Source of the DNA: Galbitalea sp036266835
GTDB taxonomy: Bacteria > Actinomycetota > Actinomycetes > Actinomycetales > Microbacteriaceae
Direction: 5' to 3'
Assembly (NCBI GenBank): GCA_036266835.1
Contig: DATAXD010000025.1
Span: forward strand, 1 to 16,896
Length of the DNA: 16,896 bases
Shown: one piece after another, positions 6,371 through 13,399 of the stretch
Layout: every line of letters begins with the position of its first letter
Position numbering within the stretch: the first letter of the stretch is position 1
Notes under the pieces: generated by a model
Seen by the model: only the letters and a program-made list of their open reading frames with translations
What the model was told of the DNA's origin: nothing
The model's database searches: none
Position numbers and translations under genes: made by a program

Positions 6371-6391
6371 TTCGAATCCTGCCGGGGGCAC
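6371..6391. repeat. attR core (21-bp direct repeat)
   Basis: An exact copy of 1055-1075 standing alone, without the 5' two-thirds of a tRNA. It is the displaced original 3' end of the tRNA-Arg gene and marks the right boundary of the element. Bases to its right are the pre-integration downstream flank. Confidence 0.88.
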
Positions 6392-6403
6392 CACTCGCAG
6401 ATC

Positions 6404-6438
6404 GCGCTATATGCCTCTGTTTGCTGGGGTTTCGGTCG
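6404..6438 (-). pseudogene. Possible remnant of an integrase 3' end
   Basis: These 35 bases match 1087-1121, part of the current integrase C-terminus, at 28 positions. Read on the minus strand they encode DRNPSKQRHIA against NQNLSKQRHVA in the integrase, with several differences at third codon positions. The stretch lies in the host flank beyond attR, so it may be the scar of an earlier related element in the same tRNA. It could instead mean the element's attachment region was captured from a related chromosome. Confidence 0.4.
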
Positions 6439-7644
6439 TCACACCGTCCAGAGGGCTTCGGTCGGTGACAGGCGGGCGGCGCTGACGGCTGGCCAGAGGC
6501 CGGCGATCGCACCGATGAGAATCGCGGCGCCGATGCCGCCAGCCGAGGCGATGAGGGGAATCACAACGAGTTCGTGCAGGGCTGAGGCGTAAATGGCGGT
6601 AGCGGTGACACCCATCCCGACACCGACGGCTCCGCCGATGGTTGCCAGGAGCACTGCTTCGGCAAGGAATTGTGCACGGATGTGGTTGCGGGTGGCCCCG
6701 AGCGCGCGCCGAAGCCCGATTTCGGAGCGCCTTTCGAGCACGGAGATAATCATGATGTTGGCCACCCCAACCGCCCCGACGAGCAGCACGACCGCACCGA
6801 GACCCAGGAAGAGTCCGTCGAACGCGCCCTGGGCGTCGGCCTGGGCCACCAGCGCGGCGGACGGTTGGGAGACATCCACCTCGCCGGGTGTCTCCGGATT
6901 GGTGGTGCGACCCAGGATGCCGTCCACCGCGGCAACCTGGTCGGTGCGCGCTCGAACGTAGATGGTGGATGGGTGTCCGTCGAATCCGAGATACGTCTCG
7001 GCCGCGGGGAAGCCCACAAGCACCGAGGCATCTATGGACGGCGCGAGCAGCGCGGGTTTGAGGATGCCTGCGACGTAGAACCACGTGGTGCCGAGCCAGA
7101 TCCTCTCGCCGGAATACACCCGGTCAATGCCGAGCCGTTGGGCGGCGGCAGCACCGAGCACGACGGCCGGCTCCTGTGCGGTGGCTGCATTGAGGAAGCT
7201 GCCGCGGGCGACGCTGGTGCCGACTGTTGCGAGGAGTCCCACACTGGTGGCCTCGATAGAGAGGGCGTTGCTCTGGATGCTGGGGATCAGGCGATTTCGG
7301 TACACGTTGCCAGAAACCGACCCCGTTTCCTGCACCCGGGTCACAGCGTCGATGCGCTGGATCATCGCGGGAGCCGCGTCCGGCAGTTCGGCGGGCTGGC
7401 CCGCGAGAGTTTGACCGCTCTGGACGACCAGAAGATTGGTGCCCAGGGCCGCGATCTCGTTCAGCAAGGCAGCCGAGGCGGACGACGATAGTCCAAGGAC
7501 TGCCACGATCGCGGCCACGCCGATCGCAATCCCCAATGCGGAGAGGCTGGCGCGCAGCTTGCGGGTACGCAGCCCCACCGTGGCGAGTCGCGCCAGATCG
7601 GCGGACCGAAGCCTCCTCACTTCGAGTCCCGTCGTACTCGTCAT
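6439..7644 (-). CDS. MacB/FtsX-type ABC transporter permease
   Basis: A 401-residue membrane subunit of a mechanotransmission-type ABC exporter. One helix at about residues 36-57 (ASLSALGIAIGVAAIVAVLGL) is followed by a large extracytoplasmic MacB-like core domain of some 210 residues. Three C-terminal helices follow at about 272-298, 325-350 and 362-390. The segment after the second helix (LERRSEIGLRRALGATRNHI) is the characteristic FtsX-family coupling sequence that contacts the ATPase. ATG 7644 overlaps the ATPase stop by four bases, so the subunits are translationally coupled. It is the last gene of the run lipoprotein, adaptor, ATPase, permease. Such systems move lipids, peptides, drugs or lipoproteins across the envelope; the substrate is unknown here. 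Confidence 0.93.
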   Translation of the reverse strand: MTSTTGLEVRRLRSADLARLATVGLRTRKLRASLSALGIAIGVAAIVAVLGLSSSASAALLNEIAALGTNLLVVQSGQTLAGQPAELPDAAPAMIQRIDAVTRVQETGSVSGNVYRNRLIPSIQSNALSIEATSVGLLATVGTSVARGSFLNAATAQEPAVVLGAAAAQRLGIDRVYSGERIWLGTTWFYVAGILKPALLAPSIDASVLVGFPAAETYLGFDGHPSTIYVRARTDQVAAVDGILGRTTNPETPGEVDVSQPSAALVAQADAQGAFDGLFLGLGAVVLLVGAVGVANIMIISVLERRSEIGLRRALGATRNHIRAQFLAEAVLLATIGGAVGVGMGVTATAIYASALHELVVIPLIASAGGIGAAILIGAIAGLWPAVSAARLSPTEALWTV

Positions 7645-8384
7645 GCCCGTCCGTCCGTTCTCCGAGCCGGCGAGTCGTGGTCGCGCGGCGGCACCAGTGC
7701 GGACTCGGCGCCGCTATCGAAGACGACGCGGCCGTCGAGCATCTCGATCCGGCGTCCCATGCGTGCCGCGACATCCCGATCGTGACTGATCACGATGATC
7801 GTCACTCCGCGGTCGTGCAAGCGCTGCAGTAGCTCGAGGATGGCCTGCCCGGTCGCATGGTCGAGGTTTCCTGTCGGCTCGTCGGCGAGGATGATGGCCG
7901 GGTCGCCCACCAGTGCACGCGCGATGGCGACCCGCTGGCGTTGCCCGCCCGAGAGCTGGTTCGGTCGGGCATTGGTTCGCCCATCCAGCCCGACCAGCCT
8001 GAGCGCATCCAACGCACGTGATCGTCGTTCGGTCTGGGCGACGCCGGAATAGAGAAGCCCGTCGGCCACGTTGTCCAGCACCCTCTGGTGCTCGGCGAGG
8101 AAGAACTGCTGGAACACAAATCCAATCCGAGTCGCTCGCAGCGCAGCCAGCTCCCGATCGGAGAGTTTCTCGACATCCACCCCGGTGATCAGCACCCGAC
8201 CGGCGCTGGGCCGGTCCAAAGTGCCCATGAGGTGTAACAGGGTGCTTTTACCTGACCCTGATGGGCCGACGATGCCCACCAACTCTCCGGCGTCAACACT
8301 GAAGGACACGTCCTGCAGGGCAGTGACCGGGGGTTCGGTCGCATAAACCTTGCTCACACGGTCGACCTCGAGCACCGGCGTCAC
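7641..8384 (-). CDS. MacB/LolD-type ABC transporter ATPase
   Basis: A 247-residue cytoplasmic nucleotide-binding subunit. All catalytic motifs are present: Walker A GPSGSGKST at residues 40-48, Q-loop Gln92 in FVFQQF, signature LSGGQ at 144-148, Walker B IILADEP from 164 with the catalytic Glu, D-loop GNLD and switch His201. Spacing and sequence (LLHLMGTLDRPSAGRV, EPTGNLD) fit the LolD/MacB/FtsE group. A short Arg/Asp-rich tail follows residue 225. Its start overlaps the adaptor stop by four bases and its stop overlaps the permease start, so adaptor, ATPase and permease form a tightly coupled set. It should power the permease encoded next to it. Confidence 0.96.
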   Translation of the reverse strand: MTPVLEVDRVSKVYATEPPVTALQDVSFSVDAGELVGIVGPSGSGKSTLLHLMGTLDRPSAGRVLITGVDVEKLSDRELAALRATRIGFVFQQFFLAEHQRVLDNVADGLLYSGVAQTERRSRALDALRLVGLDGRTNARPNQLSGGQRQRVAIARALVGDPAIILADEPTGNLDHATGQAILELLQRLHDRGVTIIVISHDRDVAARMGRRIEMLDGRVVFDSGAESALVPPRDHDSPARRTDGRA

Positions 8385-9535
8385 AGCTTGGGTACCACGA
8401 CGCGCTGACCGGCAGCGACCTTTGACCCGGTCACCTGCACCATGCCGTCGGCGTCATCAAAGAGCCCCAACGTGACCGGCACCAGGTGCCGGGCACCGTT
8501 CGCACCTGCCACCTCCACCGCGTAGGTGCCGCCCGTCTCGGCCAGAAGGGCATCTACGGGCACGGCCAGCACGTTGCTGACGCTGCCGGTCGTGATTGTC
8601 ACATTGACCGGAGCGTCGTCCCAGGTCCCGGTGGCGGCCGAGTCATTCGGTGTGACCAAAACGGTGACTGTCGGTGAGTCGTCAGAGCTTCCCGCTGCCG
8701 GCGCGATGGCCACAGTACCCACCGATGAAATGACTCCCGGTGTGGTCCGGTTGTTCGGCAGGGTGATCGTTACCTTGTCACCAACCGCTACTTCGGATTG
8801 CTCGGACGCCTCCAGGGAGATGCTGACGTTTCGGATCGTGGATGTCGCAGAAACGACTGGCTCGCCCGGCCCTGCGACAGTGCCCAGGGCAGCGAACACT
8901 TCGGTCACTCGCAGGGCGGTGGGGGCGAATACGACCTGTCCGAGCATGAGCCGTCCGGTCTGCGTATCACCCAACGCCGTCTGGAGCCTGCGCACACCCA
9001 CCGCAGACCAATACGTGAAGCCGGCTGCGCCCGTGCGAATCTCCGCGCGGGTGACGTAGCCAAGCGCCACCAGGTCGGCGTTCAACTCCGCCACGTCGGC
9101 CCCACTCGCGCCCCACGTAATGGTGCGGTAGGCGGGCGTCGACCCTTTCAGCAAGACCACCGGTGCGCCGCTCACTCGATACAGCACGTGACCTTCGCGC
9201 ACCACCTGCCCAACCGCGGGAACGGCCGTCACAATCCCCGGCGCCTGGTTGACCACGCTAAAGGTGTCCGCATAACCGAGAGTGGCCGGCACCTGGGTCT
9301 GCGCGGACAGGTCTTGACGCGTCACCGTGTAAAGCGACGTCGGATTCGACGCGCGGACCGCTGCAGGTCGGGCCGGCTCTCCGGCACCAAAGGGGTTTGC
9401 GATGACCGCCGCGATCACCGCCACCACGAGCAGCGCCGCAGCAGCGATCAGCCACGGCCGCTTCCGCGGTCGCAGCCTCTCATTGTGCGGGTTCGCTCTG
9501 GCATCCACACCATTGCCGTCTGGTGGCGCGCTCAT
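8381..9535 (-). CDS. HlyD-like membrane-fusion/adaptor protein with peptidoglycan-binding-like segment
   Basis: A 384-residue protein from ATG 9535. One N-terminal membrane helix (about residues 27-45, WLIAAAALLVVAVIAAVI) anchors an extracytoplasmic domain. The first third has the beta-strand pattern of HlyD/RND adaptors (PGIVTAVPAVGQVVREGHVLYRV). It is followed by a peptidoglycan-binding-like helical segment (WGASGADVAELNADLVALGY, then GVRRLQTALG) and adaptor beta-barrel and membrane-proximal parts to the end (VPVDALLAE, VTLGLFDDADGMVQV). In an organism without a typical outer membrane, this may hold the transporter near the wall or collect substrate. ATG 9535 overlaps the upstream lipoprotein stop as ATGA, favouring it over GTG 9556, which would add seven residues. 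The stop overlaps the ATPase start. Confidence 0.9.
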   Translation of the reverse strand: MSAPPDGNGVDARANPHNERLRPRKRPWLIAAAALLVVAVIAAVIANPFGAGEPARPAAVRASNPTSLYTVTRQDLSAQTQVPATLGYADTFSVVNQAPGIVTAVPAVGQVVREGHVLYRVSGAPVVLLKGSTPAYRTITWGASGADVAELNADLVALGYVTRAEIRTGAAGFTYWSAVGVRRLQTALGDTQTGRLMLGQVVFAPTALRVTEVFAALGTVAGPGEPVVSATSTIRNVSISLEASEQSEVAVGDKVTITLPNNRTTPGVISSVGTVAIAPAAGSSDDSPTVTVLVTPNDSAATGTWDDAPVNVTITTGSVSNVLAVPVDALLAETGGTYAVEVAGANGARHLVPVTLGLFDDADGMVQVTGSKVAAGQRVVVPKL

Positions 9536-10125
9536 CCGTTGTGAGTTTGCGCCCACGCGTTATACGCGGCATTCGAGGGCATGTACGCGGGTCGGTCCTT
9601 CCGACATGCCTGGTTGGCCGCCTGGAACTGCGGCGAACCCTGATCGATCCCAACCGACGCGGGATCCGGGATGCGCCCGCTACTATCCGGATCGGGAAGC
9701 GCGACGCCGTGGGTGCGCATACATTTGGCGAAACTTAGTCCCAGCGCCTTCTCCTGCTGCAGCTGCGCCTGGTTCGGCCCGTCACCGCCATTCGGAAGCA
9801 GGTGCTGGCACGCGTTCTGGGCCGACTGTAATTGGGCGTCCGTTACTCCCAGCTGCGATGCGGATTTCTTGGGGATCGATCCGCTCGAGTCCGGGTCGGG
9901 GTAATTCGGCACCGCACGGGAGCGCATGCACTCGGCGAAGGCGAGCGCCGAAGAGGACTTCGCTGACGAGCCTGTTGTCGGTGCGCCGGCGGATGACGGG
10001 CTGCCGCTGCATGCTGCCGCCACGAGGACGATGGCGGTCGCTGTGATCGCAGCCGCCGTGATCCGCCCGGCAGGGTGCCACCCCCGTCGTGACCGAGGGG
10101 TCCCACGAGTTGGAATTGGCTTCAT
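9532..10125 (-). CDS. Lipoprotein with two CMRSHGVPxFPDP-type repeats (third of three)
   Basis: A 197-residue lipoprotein from ATG 10125. A basic N-terminus and hydrophobic stretch end in the lipobox VAAAC, and a Ser/Thr/Ala linker follows. The mature part has two repeat units, FAECMRSRAVPNYPDPDSSG and FAKCMRTHGVALPDPDSSG, each followed after a variable stretch by a second Cys (NACQHLL, NQACRKD). I know of no assigned function for this actinobacterial family. It is translationally coupled (ATGA) to the adaptor gene and probably supplies the outward-facing lipoprotein partner of the transporter. A TATGAA box lies 8 bases before the ATG, suggesting a leaderless mRNA, with a 42-bp conserved block upstream. 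GTG 10131 would add two residues. Confidence 0.85.
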   Translation of the reverse strand: MKPIPTRGTPRSRRGWHPAGRITAAAITATAIVLVAAACSGSPSSAGAPTTGSSAKSSSALAFAECMRSRAVPNYPDPDSSGSIPKKSASQLGVTDAQLQSAQNACQHLLPNGGDGPNQAQLQQEKALGLSFAKCMRTHGVALPDPDSSGRIPDPASVGIDQGSPQFQAANQACRKDRPAYMPSNAAYNAWAQTHNG

Positions 10126-10133
10126 GTCCACAA

Positions 10134-10139
10134 TTCATA
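10134..10139 (-). promoter_or_regulatory. -10 box of the lipoprotein-adaptor-ABC operon
   Basis: TATGAA on the minus strand ends 8 bases before ATG 10125. The same box with the same 8-base spacing precedes the lipoprotein gene starting at 11402. No -35 consensus is seen, which suggests that transcription depends on an activator bound at the adjacent conserved block. Confidence 0.5.
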
Positions 10140-10149
10140 CGCGCTGGAT

Positions 10150-10191
10150 GGTGACATTAGCGCTACCGCCAATGTCGCGCGGATGTCATCC
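10150..10191. promoter_or_regulatory. Conserved operator block, copy A
   Basis: It matches 11427-11468 at 32 of 42 positions, including GGTGACATTAG and GCTACCG. It contains ATGTC at 10172 and 10183, direct repeats with an 11-bp period as used by OmpR-family regulators, and a reversed copy (GACAT) at 10152. It begins 10 bases upstream of the -10 box, covering the usual -35 region. Confidence 0.6.
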
Positions 10192-10203
10192 CGGCTGCGG
10201 TGC

Positions 10204-10824
10204 TTAGGGGCGCCCCAACCCGACCCTGACGTCGGGCAGCAGCTGGCCGCATTCATGCAGCTTGTCGTCGATCCGCGAGGAACTCCAGTTGGTGCCCGGA
10301 ACCGCGACCAGATTGATCCCCGGCTGACCTTGAGAATTGATCGTTGGATCGGGGAAGTTGGGCACCCCGTGCGAACGCATGCACTTACTGAATTGCAGCA
10401 TGCCGTTCATCAACTTCTGGCGCAAAGCTGGTGCACAGTCGCCGGTCGAGAGGCATTGTGTGGCGGACGCGTCATTGAGCGCAGTGCCCCCGCCCGGCAG
10501 AAGGTGCTGGCAAGCGCTCTCAGCGGCCTGGTACACGAAGTTACTAACGCCGAGTGACTGCACGTTTTCCTTCGGGAGGACTCCACTGCCGTCTGGGTCG
10601 GGAAACTTCGGAACCCCGTGGGAGCGCATGCACTGGGAGAACGCGAGTGGAGATGGCGAGCCTGACGAAGCTCCCGCCGTTGGTGAGCCACCGGAGCCAG
10701 CTGAGGACGGTCTGCCGCTGCATGCAGCGAGCAATAGCGAAACGCTGAGCCCGGCCAGCACGACGACCATCCGCCTGGCTGCTACGCCGGCCGGACGTCT
10801 TAGTGAACTGAAGCGCGCCATCAT
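10204..10824 (-). CDS. Lipoprotein with two CMRSHGVPxFPDP repeats (second of three)
   Basis: A 206-residue lipoprotein. Its signal peptide ends in the lipobox LLAAC, followed by a Gly/Ser-rich linker. The mature part has two clear repeats, FSQCMRSHGVPKFPDPDGSG and FSKCMRSHGVPNFPDPTINS. Each is followed by a second Cys in a C-x-x-LLP context (ACQHLLPGG, ECGQLLPDV). A further Cys pair (QCLSTGDC) in the middle is absent from the two relatives. ATG 10824 overlaps the stop of the upstream lipoprotein gene as ATGA, so the two are coupled; a second ATG follows immediately. The intergenic space downstream (10126-10203) contains the promoter of the next operon. It is a clear paralogue of its neighbours; function unknown. 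Confidence 0.87.
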   Translation of the reverse strand: MMARFSSLRRPAGVAARRMVVVLAGLSVSLLLAACSGRPSSAGSGGSPTAGASSGSPSPLAFSQCMRSHGVPKFPDPDGSGVLPKENVQSLGVSNFVYQAAESACQHLLPGGGTALNDASATQCLSTGDCAPALRQKLMNGMLQFSKCMRSHGVPNFPDPTINSQGQPGINLVAVPGTNWSSSRIDDKLHECGQLLPDVRVGLGRP

Positions 10825-11402
10825 CCGGCGGGCGCACTATACGGGAGACCAGCAGGGATGAGTTTGGCGCAGGTCGCTCGGGCGGTCGTGAATTGGGTCG
10901 AGGTGGTGGAGATGCTGGACGGGATCGGGAAATTGACTTTGCCGTACCCCTCAGAAAACACCGGGTCGGGGAAGTTGCTGATGCCGTGCGAGCGCATGCA
11001 AGCGGCCGCGTTGAGGTAGTCCTGTTGTTCTTTGGCCGTCACCACATATCCGGACCCGTTTGCGGGCAGCAGGTGGCCGCAGGTTCGGTTGGCCCCTGTG
11101 AGCTGTGCCCCACTTCCGGCGGGAATCCTGGCCTTCGGAAAGGTGCCATCCGAATTCGGGTCGGGGAAGCCAGGTACACCATGAGAGCGTACGCAGCGAG
11201 CGTAAGCGATCGCATCCTGGGTGTAGATCGACCGTGAATCCGCCGTCGGTTCGCCGGTACCTGCGGTTTGCGACGGAGTGTCGACGCACCCTGCAAGCAC
11301 AACGACCAGAGCGGACATGACGACAGTGATTGCGCCCACTCTGGCGGGCCACTGTCGAGACCGCCGGCCGTCGCGTTTTGCTCGTGGTGAGGGCTTCTGC
11401 AT
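10821..11402 (-). CDS. Lipoprotein with two CMRSHGVPxFPDP-type repeats (first of three)
   Basis: A 193-residue lipoprotein from ATG 11402. The signal peptide ends with lipobox VLAGC, preceded by a long basic N-terminus. Two repeats are visible, YARCVRSHGVPGFPDPNSDG and AACMRSHGISNFPDPVFSEG, each followed by a second Cys (RTCGHLLPA, ATCAKLIPA). It is the first gene of a two-lipoprotein operon and is divergent from the response regulator gene. TATGAA lies 8 bases before the ATG, and GGAG only two bases before it, so a leaderless transcript seems more likely than normal ribosome binding. It is probably exported and membrane-anchored, acting with the co-regulated transporter. Confidence 0.86.
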   Translation of the reverse strand: MQKPSPRAKRDGRRSRQWPARVGAITVVMSALVVVLAGCVDTPSQTAGTGEPTADSRSIYTQDAIAYARCVRSHGVPGFPDPNSDGTFPKARIPAGSGAQLTGANRTCGHLLPANGSGYVVTAKEQQDYLNAAACMRSHGISNFPDPVFSEGYGKVNFPIPSSISTTSTQFTTARATCAKLIPAGLPYSAPAG

Positions 11403-11410
11403 GGCTCCAA

Positions 11411-11416
11411 TTCATA
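11411..11416 (-). promoter_or_regulatory. -10 box of the two-lipoprotein operon
   Basis: TATGAA on the minus strand, 8 bases before ATG 11402. Box, spacing and upstream operator position are the same as at 10134-10139. Confidence 0.5.
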
Positions 11417-11426
11417 CGCCGAAGGA

Positions 11427-11468
11427 GGTGACATTAGTGCTACCGATCATGTTGCATGGATGTCACGA
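11427..11468. promoter_or_regulatory. Conserved operator block, copy B (divergent control region)
   Basis: It shares GGTGACATTAG, GCTACCG and GGATGTCA with copy A at equal offsets. ATGTT at 11449 and ATGTC at 11460 are 11 bp apart. It starts 10 bases upstream of the lipoprotein -10 box and ends 9 bases before CATACT (11478-11483), a candidate -10 for the response regulator gene. It could therefore control both directions. Confidence 0.6.
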
Positions 11469-11489
11469 CGATCCGCGCATACTGGGGGG

Positions 11490-12134
11490 ATGCGCGTGCT
11501 GGTGGTCGAGGACCATACGACGCTGGCCGACCGGATAGCTCAGGGGCTGCGTCAGGCCGGAATGGCCGTGGACACGGCGTATGACGGTGCGGCTGCTCTG
11601 GATGTCGCGGCACAGACGGACTACGACGTGATCGTGCTCGACCGCGATCTGCCAGTTGTTCACGGCGACCGCGTCTGTCGCGAGCTGGCGGGAACGGGCC
11701 CCAGAATTCTGATGCTCACCGCTGCCGCCGACGTCGATGACCGTGTCGACGGACTCGAACTCGGCGCGGATGACTATCTCGGTAAGCCATTCGAGTTTGC
11801 CGAGCTGGTCGCCAGAGTGCGTGCGCTGTCGCGTCGCGCGCCGTCATCGCCGCCGGTGTTGCACAGCGGGGACCTCACGGTTGACCGCGCCAGGCATCGC
11901 GCGGTGCGTGGTTCGCGGCCGCTTTCTCTGACTCGCAAGGAATTCGGCATCCTCGAGTTGCTTTTGGCGGCCGATGGCGCTCTGGTCAGCGCGGAGGATC
12001 TACTCGAGCACGTATGGGACGCGAACGCGGATCCATTCAGCAACATTATTTCGGTGACGATGGCCCGCCTGCGGCGCAAGCTTGGCGACCCGCCGCTCAT
12101 CGAGACCGTGGTCGGCAAGGGGTACAGGATATGA
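11490..12134 (+). CDS. OmpR/PhoB-family response regulator
   Basis: A 214-residue cytoplasmic transcription regulator. The receiver domain (about 1-115) has the acidic pair Glu7/Asp8, phospho-acceptor Asp51 in VIVLDRDLP, a Thr near 77 in LMLTAA and Lys99 in GKPF. The C-terminal winged helix (about 125-214) has LTRKEFGILELLL, a recognition helix region NIISVTMARLRRKLG and the closing VGKGYRI. ATG 11490 gives the standard N-terminus MRVLVVEDH; the upstream in-frame ATG 11460 adds ten unrelated residues. G-rich sequence sits directly against the ATG, and CATACT lies 6 bases before it, so a leaderless transcript is plausible. It overlaps the kinase gene by ATGA and is divergent from the lipoprotein operon that it probably controls. 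Confidence 0.95.
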   Translation: MRVLVVEDHTTLADRIAQGLRQAGMAVDTAYDGAAALDVAAQTDYDVIVLDRDLPVVHGDRVCRELAGTGPRILMLTAAADVDDRVDGLELGADDYLGKPFEFAELVARVRALSRRAPSSPPVLHSGDLTVDRARHRAVRGSRPLSLTRKEFGILELLLAADGALVSAEDLLEHVWDANADPFSNIISVTMARLRRKLGDPPLIETVVGKGYRI

Positions 12135-13318
12135 CGCGTCGCCTGCGGCTGACAGTGCGGGCGCGGCTCACCCTTCTTTACACGGCCCTGTCCGCCGCCT
12201 GCGGCGTAATCGTCGTCGCCGTCAGTTACAGCCTGGTCGCTCAATTGGCCGTGACGGGAGGCCAGCCCACTGCCGGCCGCGCGTCGACGTTCGCGGCGCA
12301 ATGCAGAACCGAGGCATTGCTCGCTCGTCCCGACAAGGGCGTGCTCGCAAAGTGCGCCGCATACTTCAAGGATCAGGGCGCCCAAAGTCAGCACGACCTC
12401 ACCCTGTCCCACCTGTTGCAATACTCGGTGATCACGCTCGTAGTGGTGATCGCTCTCGCCGCGATCCTCGGTTGGATTGTCGCCGGGCGAGTACTTCGCC
12501 CAGTTCATCAGCTCACAGCAGCCGCGCGCGAAGCATCAGAAACTAACCTCTCGGCGCGAGTCGAGCTGCGAGGTCCGCGCGATGAACTCCGCGAACTGGG
12601 TGAGACCTTCAATGAGATGCTCGACCGGCTCCAGGCAGCGTTCGAGAGCCAGCGACAGTTCATGGCCAACGCCTCACACGAGCTGCGCACCCCACTCGCC
12701 GTGATGCGAACGACGGTTGATGTCGTAATCGCCGACCCCAAGAGCACAACCGATGACCTGCGCGGCATGGCCGCGGACATCCGCGCGGCGGTCGATCACG
12801 CAGAACACCTCATCGGCGCCCTGCTCATTCTCGCCCGCAATGAGCGCGGGCTCGCGACACACGAGGAGATCGACCTGGCCACGACCGTAGAGGATGTCCT
12901 CGACAGCGCCGATCTGGGCGGCCGACGGGTGCACGCGACGCTGGAACCCGCCGTCATAATGGGCGATCCGGTGCTGGCCGAACACCTCGTCGCGAACCTC
13001 GTCGACAACGCAGTCCGCTACAACGCCACCGACGGCGAGATCTGGATCACCACCAGCTCGGAAACGGACGGCAGCACACTGACCATAAGCAATACCGGGC
13101 CGGTCGTCAGTGAGGCGGACATCGACCGTATCTTCCTGCCGTTCCAGCGGCTCAACGACCGCACGTCGCATGACGGATTCGGACTCGGTCTGGCCATCGT
13201 CGCATCCATCACGGCGATCCACGGGGGCACCGTCACCGCGCACACGCGGGACGGCGGTGGCCTGACAATCACCATTGTGATCCCCACGATTCAGGTGCCT
13301 GCCGCTCCGGCAAGCTAA
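12131..13318 (+). CDS. Sensor histidine kinase
   Basis: A 395-residue membrane sensor paired with the preceding regulator. Helix 1 is at about residues 14-38 and helix 2 at 96-118. Between them lies a short extracytoplasmic domain of some 57 residues with two Cys (58, 75). A HAMP linker follows (about 118-172), then HisKA with phospho-acceptor His183 in ASHELRTP. The HATPase domain has an N box (ANLVDNAVRYN, about 288-298), a G1 box reading NTGP in place of the usual DTG, and a G2 box GFGLGLAIV at 349-357. Start ATG 12131 overlaps the regulator stop as ATGA, with AAGGGG about 8 bases ahead. Signal unknown; the short sensor loop and neighbouring lipoproteins suggest envelope stress or a membrane-active compound. 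Confidence 0.95.
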   Translation: MTRRLRLTVRARLTLLYTALSAACGVIVVAVSYSLVAQLAVTGGQPTAGRASTFAAQCRTEALLARPDKGVLAKCAAYFKDQGAQSQHDLTLSHLLQYSVITLVVVIALAAILGWIVAGRVLRPVHQLTAAAREASETNLSARVELRGPRDELRELGETFNEMLDRLQAAFESQRQFMANASHELRTPLAVMRTTVDVVIADPKSTTDDLRGMAADIRAAVDHAEHLIGALLILARNERGLATHEEIDLATTVEDVLDSADLGGRRVHATLEPAVIMGDPVLAEHLVANLVDNAVRYNATDGEIWITTSSETDGSTLTISNTGPVVSEADIDRIFLPFQRLNDRTSHDGFGLGLAIVASITAIHGGTVTAHTRDGGGLTITIVIPTIQVPAAPAS

Positions 13319-13399
13319 CGGCCAGGAATTCCCCTCGAGGGTGAGTTGCGCCGAGCTAGTGTCTGGTCGCTTATGTGGCCCCGCCGGAGGCACTTCCAG

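Larger units (their letters stand above)
1055..6391. mobile_element. tRNA-Arg-integrated element, about 5.3 kb
   Basis: The element is bounded by identical 21-bp direct repeats, one at the 3' end of the tRNA-Arg gene and one at 6371-6391 with no tRNA body. This is the footprint left by tyrosine-recombinase integration. The integrase gene lies immediately inside the left end. A second 24-bp direct repeat occurs near each end. By eye the central cargo (2600-5160) is less GC-rich than the flanking host genes. Contents are the integrase, a small membrane protein, hairpin DNA, a SHOCT protein, an SPFH-SHOCT protein and a DUF2510 protein. I see no replication initiator, relaxase, FtsK-like translocase or structural phage gene. 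It is therefore a minimal integrative element or satellite that would need help for transfer, or a reduced remnant of a larger one. Confidence 0.85.

Noticed and set aside
6670..7491. Plus-strand frame of 273 residues opposite the permease
   Set aside because: Antisense shadow of a clear MacB/FtsX permease; Gly/Arg/Glu-rich with no domain features.
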